NCBI RefSeq assembly: GCF_002975275.1
Contig: NZ_PCOQ01000009.1
Span: forward strand, 160,027 to 224,026
Reading direction: 5' to 3'
From: Achromobacter sp. MYb9
Lineage (GTDB): Bacteria > Pseudomonadota > Gammaproteobacteria > Burkholderiales > Burkholderiaceae_B
Length of the DNA: 64,000 bases
The position numbers were made by a program, and so were the translations under genes. Of the stretch, positions 7,450 through 16,501 are shown one piece after another (positions within the stretch are counted from its first letter, which is position 1; each line of letters starts with the position of its first letter). Below the pieces are notes generated by a model. That model made no database searches, had not been told where the DNA came from, and saw only the letters and a list, made by a program, of their open reading frames with translations.

Positions 7450-9081
7450 ATGGAGACATACGACATCGTCATCGTTGGCGCTGGGTCGGCCGGCTGCGTG
7501 CTGGCCAACCGCCTGAGCCAGGACCCGGGCACTCGGGTGCTGCTGCTGGAGGCCGGCGGCCGTGACAACTACCACTGGATCCATATCCCGGTGGGATACC
7601 TGTATTGCATCGGCAACCCACGCACCGACTGGATGTACCGGACGGTGAAAGAGGCCGGCTTGGGCGGCCGTTCACTGATTTATCCGCGCGGCCGGGTGCT
7701 GGGCGGCTGCTCGTCCATCAACGGCATGATCTACATGCGCGGCCAGCGCGAAGACTACGAAGATTGGGCCGCGCTATCCGGCGACCCGGCCTGGAGCTGG
7801 GACCAGGTGCTGCCGGTGTTCAAGCGCAGCGAGGACTACCATCGCGGCGCCGACGAGTTCCATGGCGCGGGCGGCGAGTGGCGGGTCGAATCCCAGCGGT
7901 TGCGCTGGGACATCCTGGAAGCGTTCGCGGGCGCCGCCGAACAGGAAGGCATCCCACGCGTGCAAGACTTCAACCGGGGCGACAACTTCGGCAGCGGTTA
8001 TTTCGAGGTGAACCAGCGCAGTGGCTGGCGCTGGAACACGTCCAAGGCATTTCTGCGCCCGGTGCTCAAACGCCCGAACCTGCATGTAATGACGGGCGCC
8101 CAGGCCGAGCAACTGGTGTTCGAGGGCAAGCGCTGCGTCGGCGTGCAACTGCGGCGCGGGGGAAAAAGCCTGACGGTGCGCGCAACCCGCGAAGTGGTGT
8201 TGGCGGCGGGCGCGGTCAACACCCCGCATCTGCTGGAACTGTCGGGCATCGGCGAACCCGCGCGGCTGCGGGAAAGCGGCATTGCGCTGCGCCACGCCTT
8301 GCCAGGCGTGGGCGAGAACCTGCAAGACCACCTGCAATTGCGGGTCATCATCAAGGTCAACGGGGTCAAGACGCTGAATCGCATCGCCTCGTCGTGGCGG
8401 GGCAAGGCCGGCATCGGTCTGGAATACCTGCTGAAACGCAGCGGTCCGATGAGCATGGCGCCGTCGCAACTGGGGGCATTCGCCAAATCCGACCCCAGCC
8501 AGACGCGCGCCAACGTGGAATTCCATGTACAGCCGCTGTCGCTGGGCGCTTTCGGCGAACCCCTGCATGCCTTCGACGCGTTTACGGCCAGCGTATGCAA
8601 TCTGCGGCCGACGTCGCGCGGCAACGTCCATGCGCAAGGGGCGCCCGGTACGCCGGAGGCCGCCACGCCGGTCATCGCGGCCAACTACCTCAGCACGGAG
8701 GCGGATATCCAGGTGGCGGCCGATTCGATCCGGCTGGTGCGCCGTATCGCGGCGGCGCCGGCCCTGCAGCGCTATCAACCGCAGGAATGGTTGCCCGGCC
8801 CCGCCTACCAGACCGACGAACAGTTGCGCGAAGCGGCCGGCAAGATCGGCACGACGATCTTCCACCCGGTGGGGACGTGCGCGATGGGCAAGGACGCGGA
8901 CAGCGGCGCGGTGGTGGACGCGCGGCTGCGGGTCTTCGGACTGGAGGGCTTGCGCATCGCCGACGCGTCAGTCATGCCGCTGATCACGTCGGGCAACACC
9001 AATTCGCCGACCATCATGATCGCGGAGCGCGCCGCCGACATGATCCGCGAAGAGGCGGGCGTTCAACGCAAGGAACGATAG
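7450..9081 (+). CDS. GMC family FAD oxidoreductase (choline/alcohol dehydrogenase type)
   Basis: A 543-residue glucose-methanol-choline oxidoreductase. The FAD-binding motif YDIVIVGAGSAGCVLANRL occupies residues 4-22, with LLLEAGG just after it. GMC signature 1 falls near residues 80-100 (GRVLGGCSSINGMIYMRG), signature 2 near 255 (GAVNTPHLLELSGIG), and the catalytic pair is in FHPVGTCAMG near 474 and the C-terminal NTNSPTIMIAERAADMI. Relatives oxidise choline, medium-chain or polyethylene glycol alcohols; the substrate here is not evident. It is divergent from the LysR gene. Its last 19 bases overlap the 3' end of the opposite cyclopropane synthase gene. Confidence 0.93.
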   Translation: METYDIVIVGAGSAGCVLANRLSQDPGTRVLLLEAGGRDNYHWIHIPVGYLYCIGNPRTDWMYRTVKEAGLGGRSLIYPRGRVLGGCSSINGMIYMRGQREDYEDWAALSGDPAWSWDQVLPVFKRSEDYHRGADEFHGAGGEWRVESQRLRWDILEAFAGAAEQEGIPRVQDFNRGDNFGSGYFEVNQRSGWRWNTSKAFLRPVLKRPNLHVMTGAQAEQLVFEGKRCVGVQLRRGGKSLTVRATREVVLAAGAVNTPHLLELSGIGEPARLRESGIALRHALPGVGENLQDHLQLRVIIKVNGVKTLNRIASSWRGKAGIGLEYLLKRSGPMSMAPSQLGAFAKSDPSQTRANVEFHVQPLSLGAFGEPLHAFDAFTASVCNLRPTSRGNVHAQGAPGTPEAATPVIAANYLSTEADIQVAADSIRLVRRIAAAPALQRYQPQEWLPGPAYQTDEQLREAAGKIGTTIFHPVGTCAMGKDADSGAVVDARLRVFGLEGLRIADASVMPLITSGNTNSPTIMIAERAADMIREEAGVQRKER

Positions 9082-10250
9082 GTTTCCTTGCGCTGCGGAT
9101 GGGTCAGCATCACCTGCCAAAGCTGACCCTCGCGCGACCGGAAGAACCCCGCGCAGCACATCAGATAGTATTTCCACATGCGGTAGAAACGTGTGCCATA
9201 GCGTTCCTGCAACGCGGGCCACGCGCGTTCGAAGCGGTCCCACCAGGCCATCAGCGTGCGGTCGTAGTCGGCGCCGAAGTTGTGCCAGTCTTCAATGATG
9301 AAGCGGTGTTCGACGGCCGCCGCGATTTCGCGGGCAGACGGCAGCTTGCCGTTCGGGAACACGTACCGGTCGATCCAGGGGTCGGTGCTCTGGCTGGTGG
9401 CGGCGATGCCGATGGTATGCAGCAGGAAGATACCGTCCGGCGCCATCAGGCGCTGCACATTGGAGAAGTAGGTGTCGTAGTTCTTCGGCCCCACGTGCTC
9501 GAACATGCCGACCGACACCACTTTATCGAAACTGCCTTGCAGGTCGCGGTAGTCTTGCAGCAGCAACTGCACCGGCAGGCCCTTGACCCGTTCCTGCGCC
9601 AATGCCAGCTGTTCTTTCGATACGGTCACGCCGGTGACCGTGACGCCATAGTTCTCGGCGGCGAACTTGGCCAGGCCACCCCAGCCGCAGCCGATATCCA
9701 GCAGCGTTTCGCCGGGCTTCAACTGCAGCTTGCGGCAGATCATGTCCAGCTTGGCAAGCTGGGCGTCTTCCAGCGTCTGGGCGTTTTCCCAGTAGGCGCA
9801 GGAATAGATCATCCGGCTGTCCAACATGGCCTCGAACACATCGTTGCCGGCATCGTAGTGCTGCTCGCCAACTTCAAAGGCGCGGTGTTTGGACTGCAGG
9901 TTGAAAAGCTTGTGCCGCAAGTGTTCGGCGATCAGCTTGATGCGGGCAACGCCCAGCGCCGCCGATCCCATGTCCGCGCGCAACAGGCGCGTGAAAAGCT
10001 CGTCCAGTTGCTCGCAATCCCATTCTCCGTCCATATAGGACTCGCCCAGCCCCAGCGACCAGCTGGCGAAGACGCGCTCGTACATGTGCTTGTCGTGCAC
10101 CTGGATGTCCCAGGGGCGCGTGCCGTTGATCAGGACATCGGCTCGGGACAGCACGTCCTGGAGCACTTTGGGCGGTTCGGGGGGAGGGGGGCTGACGGCG
10201 GGGGAAGAATGGTCGGTGGTCAGCGGAGAGACAGGACTGCTTTGCTGCAT
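9063..10250 (-). CDS. cfa: Cyclopropane-fatty-acyl-phospholipid synthase family protein
   Basis: A 395-residue SAM-dependent methyltransferase of the Cfa family, which methylenates the double bond of unsaturated membrane acyl chains. The SAM-binding segment is LDIGCGWGGLAKFAAENYG near residue 180, followed by VTGVTVSKEQLALAQERV; FEHVGPKNYDTYF and the C-terminal WRDRFERAWPALQERYG-like region are typical (here WWDRFERAWPALQERYG). Size is close to E. coli Cfa. The first 30 residues are Ser/Pro/Thr-rich and probably disordered. It converges with the GMC gene, overlapping it by 19 bases. Confidence 0.93.
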   Translation of the reverse strand: MQQSSPVSPLTTDHSSPAVSPPPPEPPKVLQDVLSRADVLINGTRPWDIQVHDKHMYERVFASWSLGLGESYMDGEWDCEQLDELFTRLLRADMGSAALGVARIKLIAEHLRHKLFNLQSKHRAFEVGEQHYDAGNDVFEAMLDSRMIYSCAYWENAQTLEDAQLAKLDMICRKLQLKPGETLLDIGCGWGGLAKFAAENYGVTVTGVTVSKEQLALAQERVKGLPVQLLLQDYRDLQGSFDKVVSVGMFEHVGPKNYDTYFSNVQRLMAPDGIFLLHTIGIAATSQSTDPWIDRYVFPNGKLPSAREIAAAVEHRFIIEDWHNFGADYDRTLMAWWDRFERAWPALQERYGTRFYRMWKYYLMCCAGFFRSREGQLWQVMLTHPQRKETYRSLR

Positions 10251-10559
10251 ACGGACTCCATATCAATTTTGGGATGACTGATCTGGCAACGCCTGAAGCT
10301 CATTACTCTCGCCCCAACGGGCGGGCAACTCCAATTTAATGATTGGATCGCCCCGATAGGAAACGGCAATTTCCCGCCGTGCCGGGGAGTGCTTCGAAGA
10401 GGATGGGCTTGATCGTAGCGAGGCGCGGGCCGGGTGTCCAGCACGGGCGGCGGGGCGGCGCCAGTCCCCGCCGTTCATGTGATTGTTCGACCGGCGCGAT
10501 TACACTAGTCCGCCCAGTGCGCCGCCGTGTCGGCTTGCGCCGACTCGTGGAGTGTTTTG
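10251..10559. other. Intergenic region between cfa-like gene and hydrolase gene
   Basis: A 309-base divergent gap. It should hold the promoters of both flanking genes. I see no convincing gene, repeat or terminator and no promoter with good spacing; a TACACT hexamer at 10501-10506 could be a minus-10 element for the hydrolase but lacks a well-placed minus-35. Confidence 0.5.
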
Positions 10560-11495
10560 ATGGTGGACGCCAGCCTGCAACCCCGTTTGGAATTCGTCAC
10601 CTGCGCCAGTCCGGCCGGCCTGCACCGCATGGCGTACTGGGAATGGGGCGACCCCGCCAATGACCGGGTGTTGGTCTGCGTCCACGGCCTGACGCGCAGC
10701 GGCCGGGATTTCGACGCGCTGGCGCGCCGATTGGCCGACCAGTACCGGGTCGTCTGCCCCGACGTGGTGGGCCGCGGCCGGTCGGACTGGCTGGCCAACC
10801 CGGCGTTCTATACCGTGCCCCAATACGTGTCCGACATGGTCACGCTGATCGCGCGCCTGCGGCCGGCCCGGCTGGCTTGGGTGGGCACGTCGATGGGCGG
10901 GTTGGTCGGCCTGGCCTTGTCGGGCGCCGCCGCGTTCGCCAGCGCCCTCCAGCTCATGCGTCCGCACGCGGGCATGCTGCCGCCGGGGCAGGGCATCCGG
11001 CTGGACAAGCTGGTGCTGAACGACGTGGGCCCCCGTCTGGAAACCGGGGCGCTGTCGCGCATCGGCCAATATGTGGGCGAGCCGGGCGAATTCGCCACGT
11101 TCGAAGAGGCCGTGGCAACCATGCGTGCCAATTCCGGGACGTTCGGGCCGCACACGGACGCGCAATGGGCGGACCTGGCCCAATACCTGTATCCGGAATA
11201 TGGCGGCAAATGGGTCAAGCACTACGACCTGGCGCTGGCGCAGCCGCTGGCGGCCCAGACGCCGGAAGAACTGGCGGCTGGCGAGCAGATCCTGTGGCGT
11301 TCCTATGATGCGGTGACCTGCCCGATGCTGATCGTGCGCGGTGCGCTGTCCGACCTGCTGACGCCCGCCACCGTTGAAGAAATGCTCGAGCGCAATCCGC
11401 GCGCCCAGGCGCTGGAAGTGCCGGGTGTGGGGCATGCGCCCACGCTGATCGCCGACAGCCAGGTGGACCCGGTCGCGGCCTTTCTGCTGGCTTGA
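10560..11495 (+). CDS. Alpha/beta hydrolase
   Basis: A 311-residue alpha/beta-fold hydrolase. The nucleophile elbow is GTSMGGLVG near residue 110, the oxyanion region is CVHGLTRSGRDFDALA near 40, and the catalytic histidine lies in GVGHAPTL near 293, after RGALSDLLTP. The ATG at 10560 has GTGGAG upstream; a GTG at 10527 in the same frame is possible but less likely. Enzymes of this shape include esterases, lactonases and haloperoxidase-like hydrolases, and the sequence does not decide between them. The PHP phosphoesterase gene follows on the same strand about 70 bases later. Confidence 0.87.
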   Translation: MVDASLQPRLEFVTCASPAGLHRMAYWEWGDPANDRVLVCVHGLTRSGRDFDALARRLADQYRVVCPDVVGRGRSDWLANPAFYTVPQYVSDMVTLIARLRPARLAWVGTSMGGLVGLALSGAAAFASALQLMRPHAGMLPPGQGIRLDKLVLNDVGPRLETGALSRIGQYVGEPGEFATFEEAVATMRANSGTFGPHTDAQWADLAQYLYPEYGGKWVKHYDLALAQPLAAQTPEELAAGEQILWRSYDAVTCPMLIVRGALSDLLTPATVEEMLERNPRAQALEVPGVGHAPTLIADSQVDPVAAFLLA

Positions 11496-11565
11496 CCGTC
11501 CGCCCTGCGATGAAGGGGACAGCCCGGCGCTATCCATGCTGCCGGGCCTTCTCTACAATAGCCCC

Positions 11566-12411
11566 ATGACATCGCCCACCCTGAACATCGATCTGCACTG
11601 CCATTCCACCGTCTCGGACGGCGCGCTTGCGCCCCGCGACGTGGCGCAGCGCGCGCATGCCAATGGCGTGGATGTCTGGGCATTGACCGACCACGACGAA
11701 GTGGGCGGCCTGGCCGAAGCCGCCAGCGCGGCCAAGGACCTGGGCATGCGTTTTGCCACCGGCGTCGAGATTTCGGTAACCTGGGCCGGCCTCACCGTGC
11801 ATATCGTGGGCTTGCGCTTCGATCCTGAAAACACCGCGCTGGTCGAAGGCCTGCGCAAGACCCGGTCGGGCCGGGCCGAACGCGCCAAGCGCATCGGCGA
11901 ACGTCTGGCGGACATGGGCATGCCCGGCGCCTATGAAGGCGCGCTGCCGTTCGCCGGCAACCCGGAACTGATCAGCCGCACCCATTTTGCCCGCTATCTG
12001 GTTGAAGCCGGCTACTGCCCCGACGTGCAAACCGTGTTTACCAAGCACCTGGGCGACGACCGCCCCGGCCATGTGCCCATGCAATGGGCCACCCTGGCCG
12101 AAGCGGTGGGCTGGATCCGTGGCGCGGGCGGCGTGGCCGTCATCGCCCACCCCGGCCGCTATAAGTACACCCCGCTGCAATTCGCCGCCCTGTTCGACGA
12201 ATTCCTGCAACTGGGCGGGCTGGGCATCGAGGTCAACACCGGCAGCCACACCGCCGAAGAAGCCCGCCAATACGCCGGCGTCGCGCGACGCTACGGGTTC
12301 CTGGCCTCGCGCGGGTCGGATTTCCATAGTCCCAAGGAAAGCCGGATGGACCTGGGCCGTCTGCCCCCGCTGCCCTCCGACTTGAAGCCGGTCTGGCACG
12401 ACTGGTTCTGA
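11566..12411 (+). CDS. PHP-domain phosphoesterase (RNase AM / YciV type)
   Basis: A 281-residue metal-dependent phosphoesterase of the PHP family. Metal ligands are visible in DLHCHSTVSDG near residue 8, TDHDEVGG near 42, GVEISV near 66, AHPGRY near 195 and GSDFH near 252. Homologues in Proteobacteria hydrolyse 3',5'-nucleoside bisphosphates and trim the 5' ends of RNA (RNase AM). The ATG at 11566 is chosen because the conserved fold begins there; TACAAT lies immediately upstream (11554 area), so the transcript may be nearly leaderless. An in-frame ATG at 11536 would add ten residues. Confidence 0.9.
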   Translation: MTSPTLNIDLHCHSTVSDGALAPRDVAQRAHANGVDVWALTDHDEVGGLAEAASAAKDLGMRFATGVEISVTWAGLTVHIVGLRFDPENTALVEGLRKTRSGRAERAKRIGERLADMGMPGAYEGALPFAGNPELISRTHFARYLVEAGYCPDVQTVFTKHLGDDRPGHVPMQWATLAEAVGWIRGAGGVAVIAHPGRYKYTPLQFAALFDEFLQLGGLGIEVNTGSHTAEEARQYAGVARRYGFLASRGSDFHSPKESRMDLGRLPPLPSDLKPVWHDWF

Positions 12412-12479
12412 CGCGGGCGGCCATCGCCGCCCATCTTGCAAGCCACCGATTTTGAGCGCGCCCCTGCGGCGCATCCGCC

Positions 12480-13028
12480 ATGAACAAAGCCTTTGTTAAA
12501 GAGTCCGACAACGAGGACGACGACGATCTGCCGCAAACCCAGGCGTTGCCGGCGGGCACCAAGAACTACATGACCCCGGAAGGCTATGAGCGCCTTCGCG
12601 GCGAATTGACGCATCTGATGAACGTCGAGCGCCCCTCCGTCGTGCAAGTGGTGTCCTGGGCGGCATCCAATGGTGACCGGTCCGAGAATGGCGACTACCT
12701 GTACGGGAAGAAGCGCCTGCGGGAAATCGACCGCCGCATGCGCTTTCTGACCAAGCGGCTGGACATTGCCGAAGTGGTCGACCCCGCCGCGCAGCCCAAC
12801 CGCGACCAGGTATTCTTCGGCGCCACCGTGTCCTACTCGGACAAGGCCGGCGAAGCGCACACCGTCACCATCGTGGGCGTGGACGAAGCCGAACCGCTAG
12901 CCGGCAAGATCAGCTGGATTTCCCCGGTGGCGCGCGCGCTGATCAAGGCCCGCGAAGGCGACACCGTCGTGCTTCGCACGCCGGGCGGAATCGAAGAGCT
13001 GGATATCCTGGAAGTCCGCTACCCGTAG
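12480..13028 (+). CDS. greB: Transcription elongation factor GreB
   Basis: A 182-residue GreA/GreB-family factor that enters the RNA polymerase secondary channel and stimulates transcript cleavage in backtracked complexes. The N-terminal coiled coil runs from about residue 35 to 100 (YERLRGELTHLMNVERPSV, then GDYLYGKKRLREIDRRMRFL), with the acidic tip residues in DRSENGDY. The C-terminal FKBP-like domain follows (FFGATVSYSD, ISWISPVARALIKAREGD). About 30 acidic, lysine-containing residues precede the usual GreB start, as in other Bordetella-group GreB proteins. A bidirectional terminator follows immediately. Confidence 0.95.
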   Translation: MNKAFVKESDNEDDDDLPQTQALPAGTKNYMTPEGYERLRGELTHLMNVERPSVVQVVSWAASNGDRSENGDYLYGKKRLREIDRRMRFLTKRLDIAEVVDPAAQPNRDQVFFGATVSYSDKAGEAHTVTIVGVDEAEPLAGKISWISPVARALIKAREGDTVVLRTPGGIEELDILEVRYP

Positions 13029-13038
13029 CCCAAAAAGG

Positions 13039-13071
13039 AAACAGGCGCCAGCTTGTGGCTGGCGCCTGTTT
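13039..13071. terminator. Bidirectional terminator between greB and dctP
   Basis: A 14-base-pair stem, AAACAGGCGCCAGC (13039-13052) with GCTGGCGCCTGTTT (13058-13071) around a five-base loop. The top strand ends in GTTTGGTT and the bottom strand in GTTTCCTTTTTGG, so it can serve greB and also the dctP transcript from the other side. Confidence 0.85.
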
Positions 13072-13170
13072 GGTTGGGAGGGCTCTGACGTCCCTGCCTC
13101 GGTCTGTGGCGGCTTTCGCCGCCGTTCCCCTGGGGCTTGCTGCTAATTCAATTCCGCTGATCCGCGCCGC

Positions 13171-14199
13171 TTATTTCTTGCGCGCCGCGATCGACTTTTC
13201 GGCCATGTTGACCAGGTCTTCGCCGATCTGCTTCTTCCACTTGTCGTAGACGGGCTGGGTGACCTTGGCGAAGGCGTCGTGCTCGGCCGGAGACAGCGAC
13301 GTCACGGTGACGCCATGGCCCGCAATTTCTTTCAGCAGCGACGGGTCTTCCGGCGTCACGCCCTTGCGCGCGATCACGATCTGCTGTTTGCCCGCGTCAA
13401 GCGCGGCCTGGCGCACGATGTCGCGGTCTTTTTCCGACCACGAATTCCAGACCTCGCGGTTGACCACGAAGATCAGCGGGTCGGCCACGTAGTTCCACAA
13501 GGTCAGGTATTTCTGGCCCACGGTGTACAGCTTGGAACCCGTGTAGATGGACAGGGGGTTCTCCTGGCCGTCCACCGCGCCGCTGGCCAGCGCCGGCTGC
13601 GCATCGGCCCAGCTCATTTGCGTGGGGTTGGCGCCCAGCGCCGTGAACGTGTCGATGTACAGCGGCGAACCCACCACGCGCAGCTTCATGCCCTTCATGT
13701 CTTCGGGCTTCTTGATGTCGCGCTTCGAGTTGCTAAGCTGGCGGTAGCCGTTTTCGCCCCAGGCCAGCGGCACCACGCCGGCCTTTTCGATCAGCTTGAA
13801 CATCTCGCGGCCCACGTCGCCTTGCACCAGAGCGTCGATGGCGGCGTAGTCGGGCATCAGGAACGGCAGCGAAAACAGGTTCAGCTGCTTGACCTGGGGC
13901 GACCAGTTGATGGTGGACCCCACCGCCATGTCGATCACGCCCTGGCGGATCGCCGTGAATTCGCGAGTCTGGTCGCCCTGCACCAGCGACGTGCCGGGGT
14001 AGACCTTGATATTGATGCGGCCCTGGGTGCGCTCGCGCACCAGGTTGGACCAGATTTCGGCGCCCTGGCCCCACGGGAAGGTGGTGCCCACCACGATGGA
14101 CAGCTTGTATTCGGGTTTGTAGTTCTGCGCGATGGCGGGCGCCGTGCCGACCACGGCGGCGGCGCACAGCGCGGCGCCGATCAGGTTGCGGAAGTTCAT
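13171..14199 (-). CDS. TRAP transporter solute-binding protein (DctP family)
   Basis: A 342-residue periplasmic receptor of a tripartite ATP-independent periplasmic transporter. A Sec signal peptide covers residues 1-24 and ends in APAIAQ. The DctP fold follows, with the conserved arginine that salt-bridges a substrate carboxylate expected in MKGMKLRVVGSPLYIDTF near residue 165, and the typical NPTQMSWADAQPALASGAVDG-like region near 190. It is the last gene of the dctQ-dctM-dctP operon. The substrate is probably an organic acid, but which one is not readable from sequence. Confidence 0.93.
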   Translation of the reverse strand: MNFRNLIGAALCAAAVVGTAPAIAQNYKPEYKLSIVVGTTFPWGQGAEIWSNLVRERTQGRINIKVYPGTSLVQGDQTREFTAIRQGVIDMAVGSTINWSPQVKQLNLFSLPFLMPDYAAIDALVQGDVGREMFKLIEKAGVVPLAWGENGYRQLSNSKRDIKKPEDMKGMKLRVVGSPLYIDTFTALGANPTQMSWADAQPALASGAVDGQENPLSIYTGSKLYTVGQKYLTLWNYVADPLIFVVNREVWNSWSEKDRDIVRQAALDAGKQQIVIARKGVTPEDPSLLKEIAGHGVTVTSLSPAEHDAFAKVTQPVYDKWKKQIGEDLVNMAEKSIAARKK

Positions 14200-14280
14200 G
14201 CGATGTCTCCTCTCTCTGCGAGTGTGTCTGTTGTTGTCTTGAGATCCAGCACTTCAATAACCCCGCTGCAATAGCCCAGC

Positions 14281-14322
14281 AGCGTCAATAACCCAGCGTC
14301 AATAGCCCGGCGTCAATAGCCC
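14281..14322. repeat. Three tandem 14-bp repeats at the dctM stop codon
   Basis: Three head-to-tail copies of a 14-base unit (plus-strand form RGCGTCAATARCCC) lie at 14281-14294, 14295-14308 and 14309-14322, differing at only two positions. Two more degenerate copies extend back to about 14254. The copy nearest dctM supplies its last residues and stop codon, so unit gain or loss would lengthen only the dctM-dctP spacer. Confidence 0.85.
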
Positions 14323-15611
14323 AACTTGTGCGGCAACCACAGTGCCAACTGCGGGAACACCAGCACCGCCACCAGCACCAGGAACATGGCGCCCAGCAGC
14401 CACACCACCCAGCGCACCGTGGACTCCATCGGCACGCGCGCGATGCGACACGACACCATCAGGTTCACGGCAAGCGGCGGAGTGAACTGGCCCAGCGCCA
14501 CCTTCAACGTCAGGATCACGCCGAACCACACCGGATCCCAGCCATAGGCATTGGCGATCGGCATCAGCAACGGCACGAAGATCAAAAAGATGGAAATCCC
14601 GTCCAGGAACATGCCCACCGTCATCAGCAGCAGGATCAGCAGCGACAGCACGCCCCATTCGCCCAGGCCGGAGTTGACGATGGCGTTGGTGATCGGGTCG
14701 ATCACGCTAAGCGTGGACAGCGCCCAGGCGAAGATGCCGGCCAGGGTCACCACCAGCATGATGACGGCCGATAGCTCCGCGGCTTCGCGCAGGATGGTGT
14801 ACAGGTCGCGGAACTTGATGGTGCGATGGATGAAGCCGCCGACGAACAAGCCGTAGAACACCGCGACTACCGCTGCCTCGGTGGGCGTGAACCAACCCAA
14901 GCGCATGCCGCCCAGGATCAGCACGGGGGCGGCGAGGCCCCAAGACGCTTCGCGCAGGCTTGCCCAGAAGGGCGGGCGCGGCAAGTGCGCTTCCAGCGCG
15001 CCCATTTTGTATTTGCGCGACAGCCAGACGGCGGGGACGATCAGCGCCAGGCCCGCCATAATGCCGGGGATCATGCCGGCGGCGAACAGCGCGGGCACCG
15101 AGGCGCCCGGCACCAGCACCGAATAGATGATGAAGGCGACCGACGGCGGGATCAGGATGTCGGTGGCGGCGCCCGCGGCCACGACCGAGGCCGAGAACGA
15201 ACCGGGGTAACCCGCGCGCGACATGGCCGTGATCATCACGGCGCCCACGGCCGCCGCACACGCCGGGCCCGAACCCGAAATGCCGCCCAGGAACATGGCC
15301 ACCGCGATGGACACCAGCGGCAGCATGCCCGGACCGCGGCCGACGATGGCAATGGCAAAGTCCACCAGCCGTTTGGCCACGCCGGACCGGTCGAAAATGG
15401 AGCCGACCAGCACGAACATGGGGATGGCCAGCAGCGGATACTTGGCCAGGCCGGCGTAGAAGTTCTGCGGCACGGTCAACAGGCCATACCAGGGGGTGTC
15501 CAGGTTCGACAGCACGATGGCGACGGTGCCGCCGATACCCAGCGCCACGCCGACCGGCACCCCGATCAGCATCAGGACGATGAAGACGACGAAGAGGATG
15601 GTGGCGATCAT
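14313..15611 (-). CDS. TRAP transporter large permease (DctM)
   Basis: A 432-residue inner-membrane protein with about twelve hydrophobic segments, the ion-coupled transport subunit of a TRAP system. The start MIATILFVVFIVLMLIGVPV at 15611 matches the family and overlaps the dctQ stop by four bases; longer upstream starts would read through dctQ. Conserved features include GGISGSGPACAAAVGAVMI near residue 105 and GMFLDGISIFLIFVPLLMPI near 355. It sits between dctQ and dctP. The C-terminus ends LWLPHKLGY inside a tandem repeat. Confidence 0.95.
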   Translation of the reverse strand: MIATILFVVFIVLMLIGVPVGVALGIGGTVAIVLSNLDTPWYGLLTVPQNFYAGLAKYPLLAIPMFVLVGSIFDRSGVAKRLVDFAIAIVGRGPGMLPLVSIAVAMFLGGISGSGPACAAAVGAVMITAMSRAGYPGSFSASVVAAGAATDILIPPSVAFIIYSVLVPGASVPALFAAGMIPGIMAGLALIVPAVWLSRKYKMGALEAHLPRPPFWASLREASWGLAAPVLILGGMRLGWFTPTEAAVVAVFYGLFVGGFIHRTIKFRDLYTILREAAELSAVIMLVVTLAGIFAWALSTLSVIDPITNAIVNSGLGEWGVLSLLILLLMTVGMFLDGISIFLIFVPLLMPIANAYGWDPVWFGVILTLKVALGQFTPPLAVNLMVSCRIARVPMESTVRWVVWLLGAMFLVLVAVLVFPQLALWLPHKLGY

Positions 15612-16147
15612 TTGGCGTCGCTCCGGGCGCCGCGTGCGATGCGTCGAATGATGCCGACGGTGCGCAGCGAGATCGCCGCGGCCATCACGGGCAGCCAGAT
15701 CGAATACCACCAGGTTGGCACGCCGATCGCCGGGGAGGTCTCTTCATAGATGAATTCGTCCGACACCAGCTTCACCGACAGCACGGTCAGCAGCAGGAAG
15801 AACGCCAGCACGCAGCTGTTCGAAATCAGCGCCATGATGCGCTGGCGGCGCGGCGAACCGTTGTCGGCCAGGATTTCGATGCGGATATGGTGGTTGCGAA
15901 CAAAGGCCACGCTGCCGCCCGCCATCGTCAGCACAATCAAGAGGAACACCGAGATCTCTTCCGTCCAGGCGAAAGACTGGTCGGTGAAATAGCGCACCAG
16001 CACGTTCATGAAGGTGATCAGGGCCAGCGTGGCCAGCAGGATCACCGCCAGCCAGTCTTCGATGGCCAGGGGCACCTTTACGGCGGGATCTGCTTCAACG
16101 GGGATGATCGGTTCGACAGGCTCGACGGGGGCTTCGGGGCGGGACAT
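15608..16147 (-). CDS. TRAP transporter small permease (DctQ)
   Basis: A 179-residue membrane protein with four predicted helices near residues 30-50, 65-85, 105-125 and 145-165. The family-typical FAWTEEISVFLLIVLTMAGG segment carries the charged WTEE motif. The first 25 residues are proline and glutamate rich and likely cytoplasmic. It is first in the operon, and its stop overlaps the dctM start (ATGA). In TRAP systems this subunit stabilises the large permease and docks the receptor. Confidence 0.92.
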   Translation of the reverse strand: MSRPEAPVEPVEPIIPVEADPAVKVPLAIEDWLAVILLATLALITFMNVLVRYFTDQSFAWTEEISVFLLIVLTMAGGSVAFVRNHHIRIEILADNGSPRRQRIMALISNSCVLAFFLLLTVLSVKLVSDEFIYEETSPAIGVPTWWYSIWLPVMAAAISLRTVGIIRRIARGARSDAK

Positions 16148-16501
16148 GGGGTGAGGCGACGGCTTCGGCGCTTGACGCGCGTTCTATGAATAAGTCGCTG
16201 CATCCTACCGTTGCCCTGCGGACGCGGTAGTTCGTGTTTTCCCGTGGTGCGGGGCGACAACAACATGCTGCGTTGCAGCAGGGAATGGCAGCGTTGTGCG
16301 CCAAGCGGCCGGATAAACCACACCGGCGGCGTGCCTTTGTTCGGATATTGCTGCGCACCATTCCGGTGCACATCCGCTGGAATTCTTTTGTAACAATGGG
16401 GAAAGCAGGGGGGTCGAACGCTTCTTGAACAAGCGCTCCGGGAAAACCCCCTAAACAGGTAAAATCACTTTTTGCACCCATCCTTATACGGCGCCCGCAT
16501 C
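16148..16501. other. Divergent intergenic region, TRAP operon and purL
   Basis: This 354-base gap has no convincing gene. It must carry promoters for both directions. TAAAAT at 16460-16465 is a possible minus-10 for purL without a well-spaced minus-35. A TGCTGC-GTT-GCAGCA dyad at 16266-16280 is a possible regulator site for the TRAP operon. Confidence 0.45.

Noticed and set aside
7605..10277. 890-codon plus-strand frame over the GMC and cfa-like genes
   Set aside because: It spans two real genes in other frames, crosses their convergent ends and has no domain features.
13108..13123. GGCGGC-TTTC-GCCGCC hairpin after dctP as a terminator
   Set aside because: There is no T run on the minus strand after it; the stronger hairpin at 13039-13071 can serve both sides.
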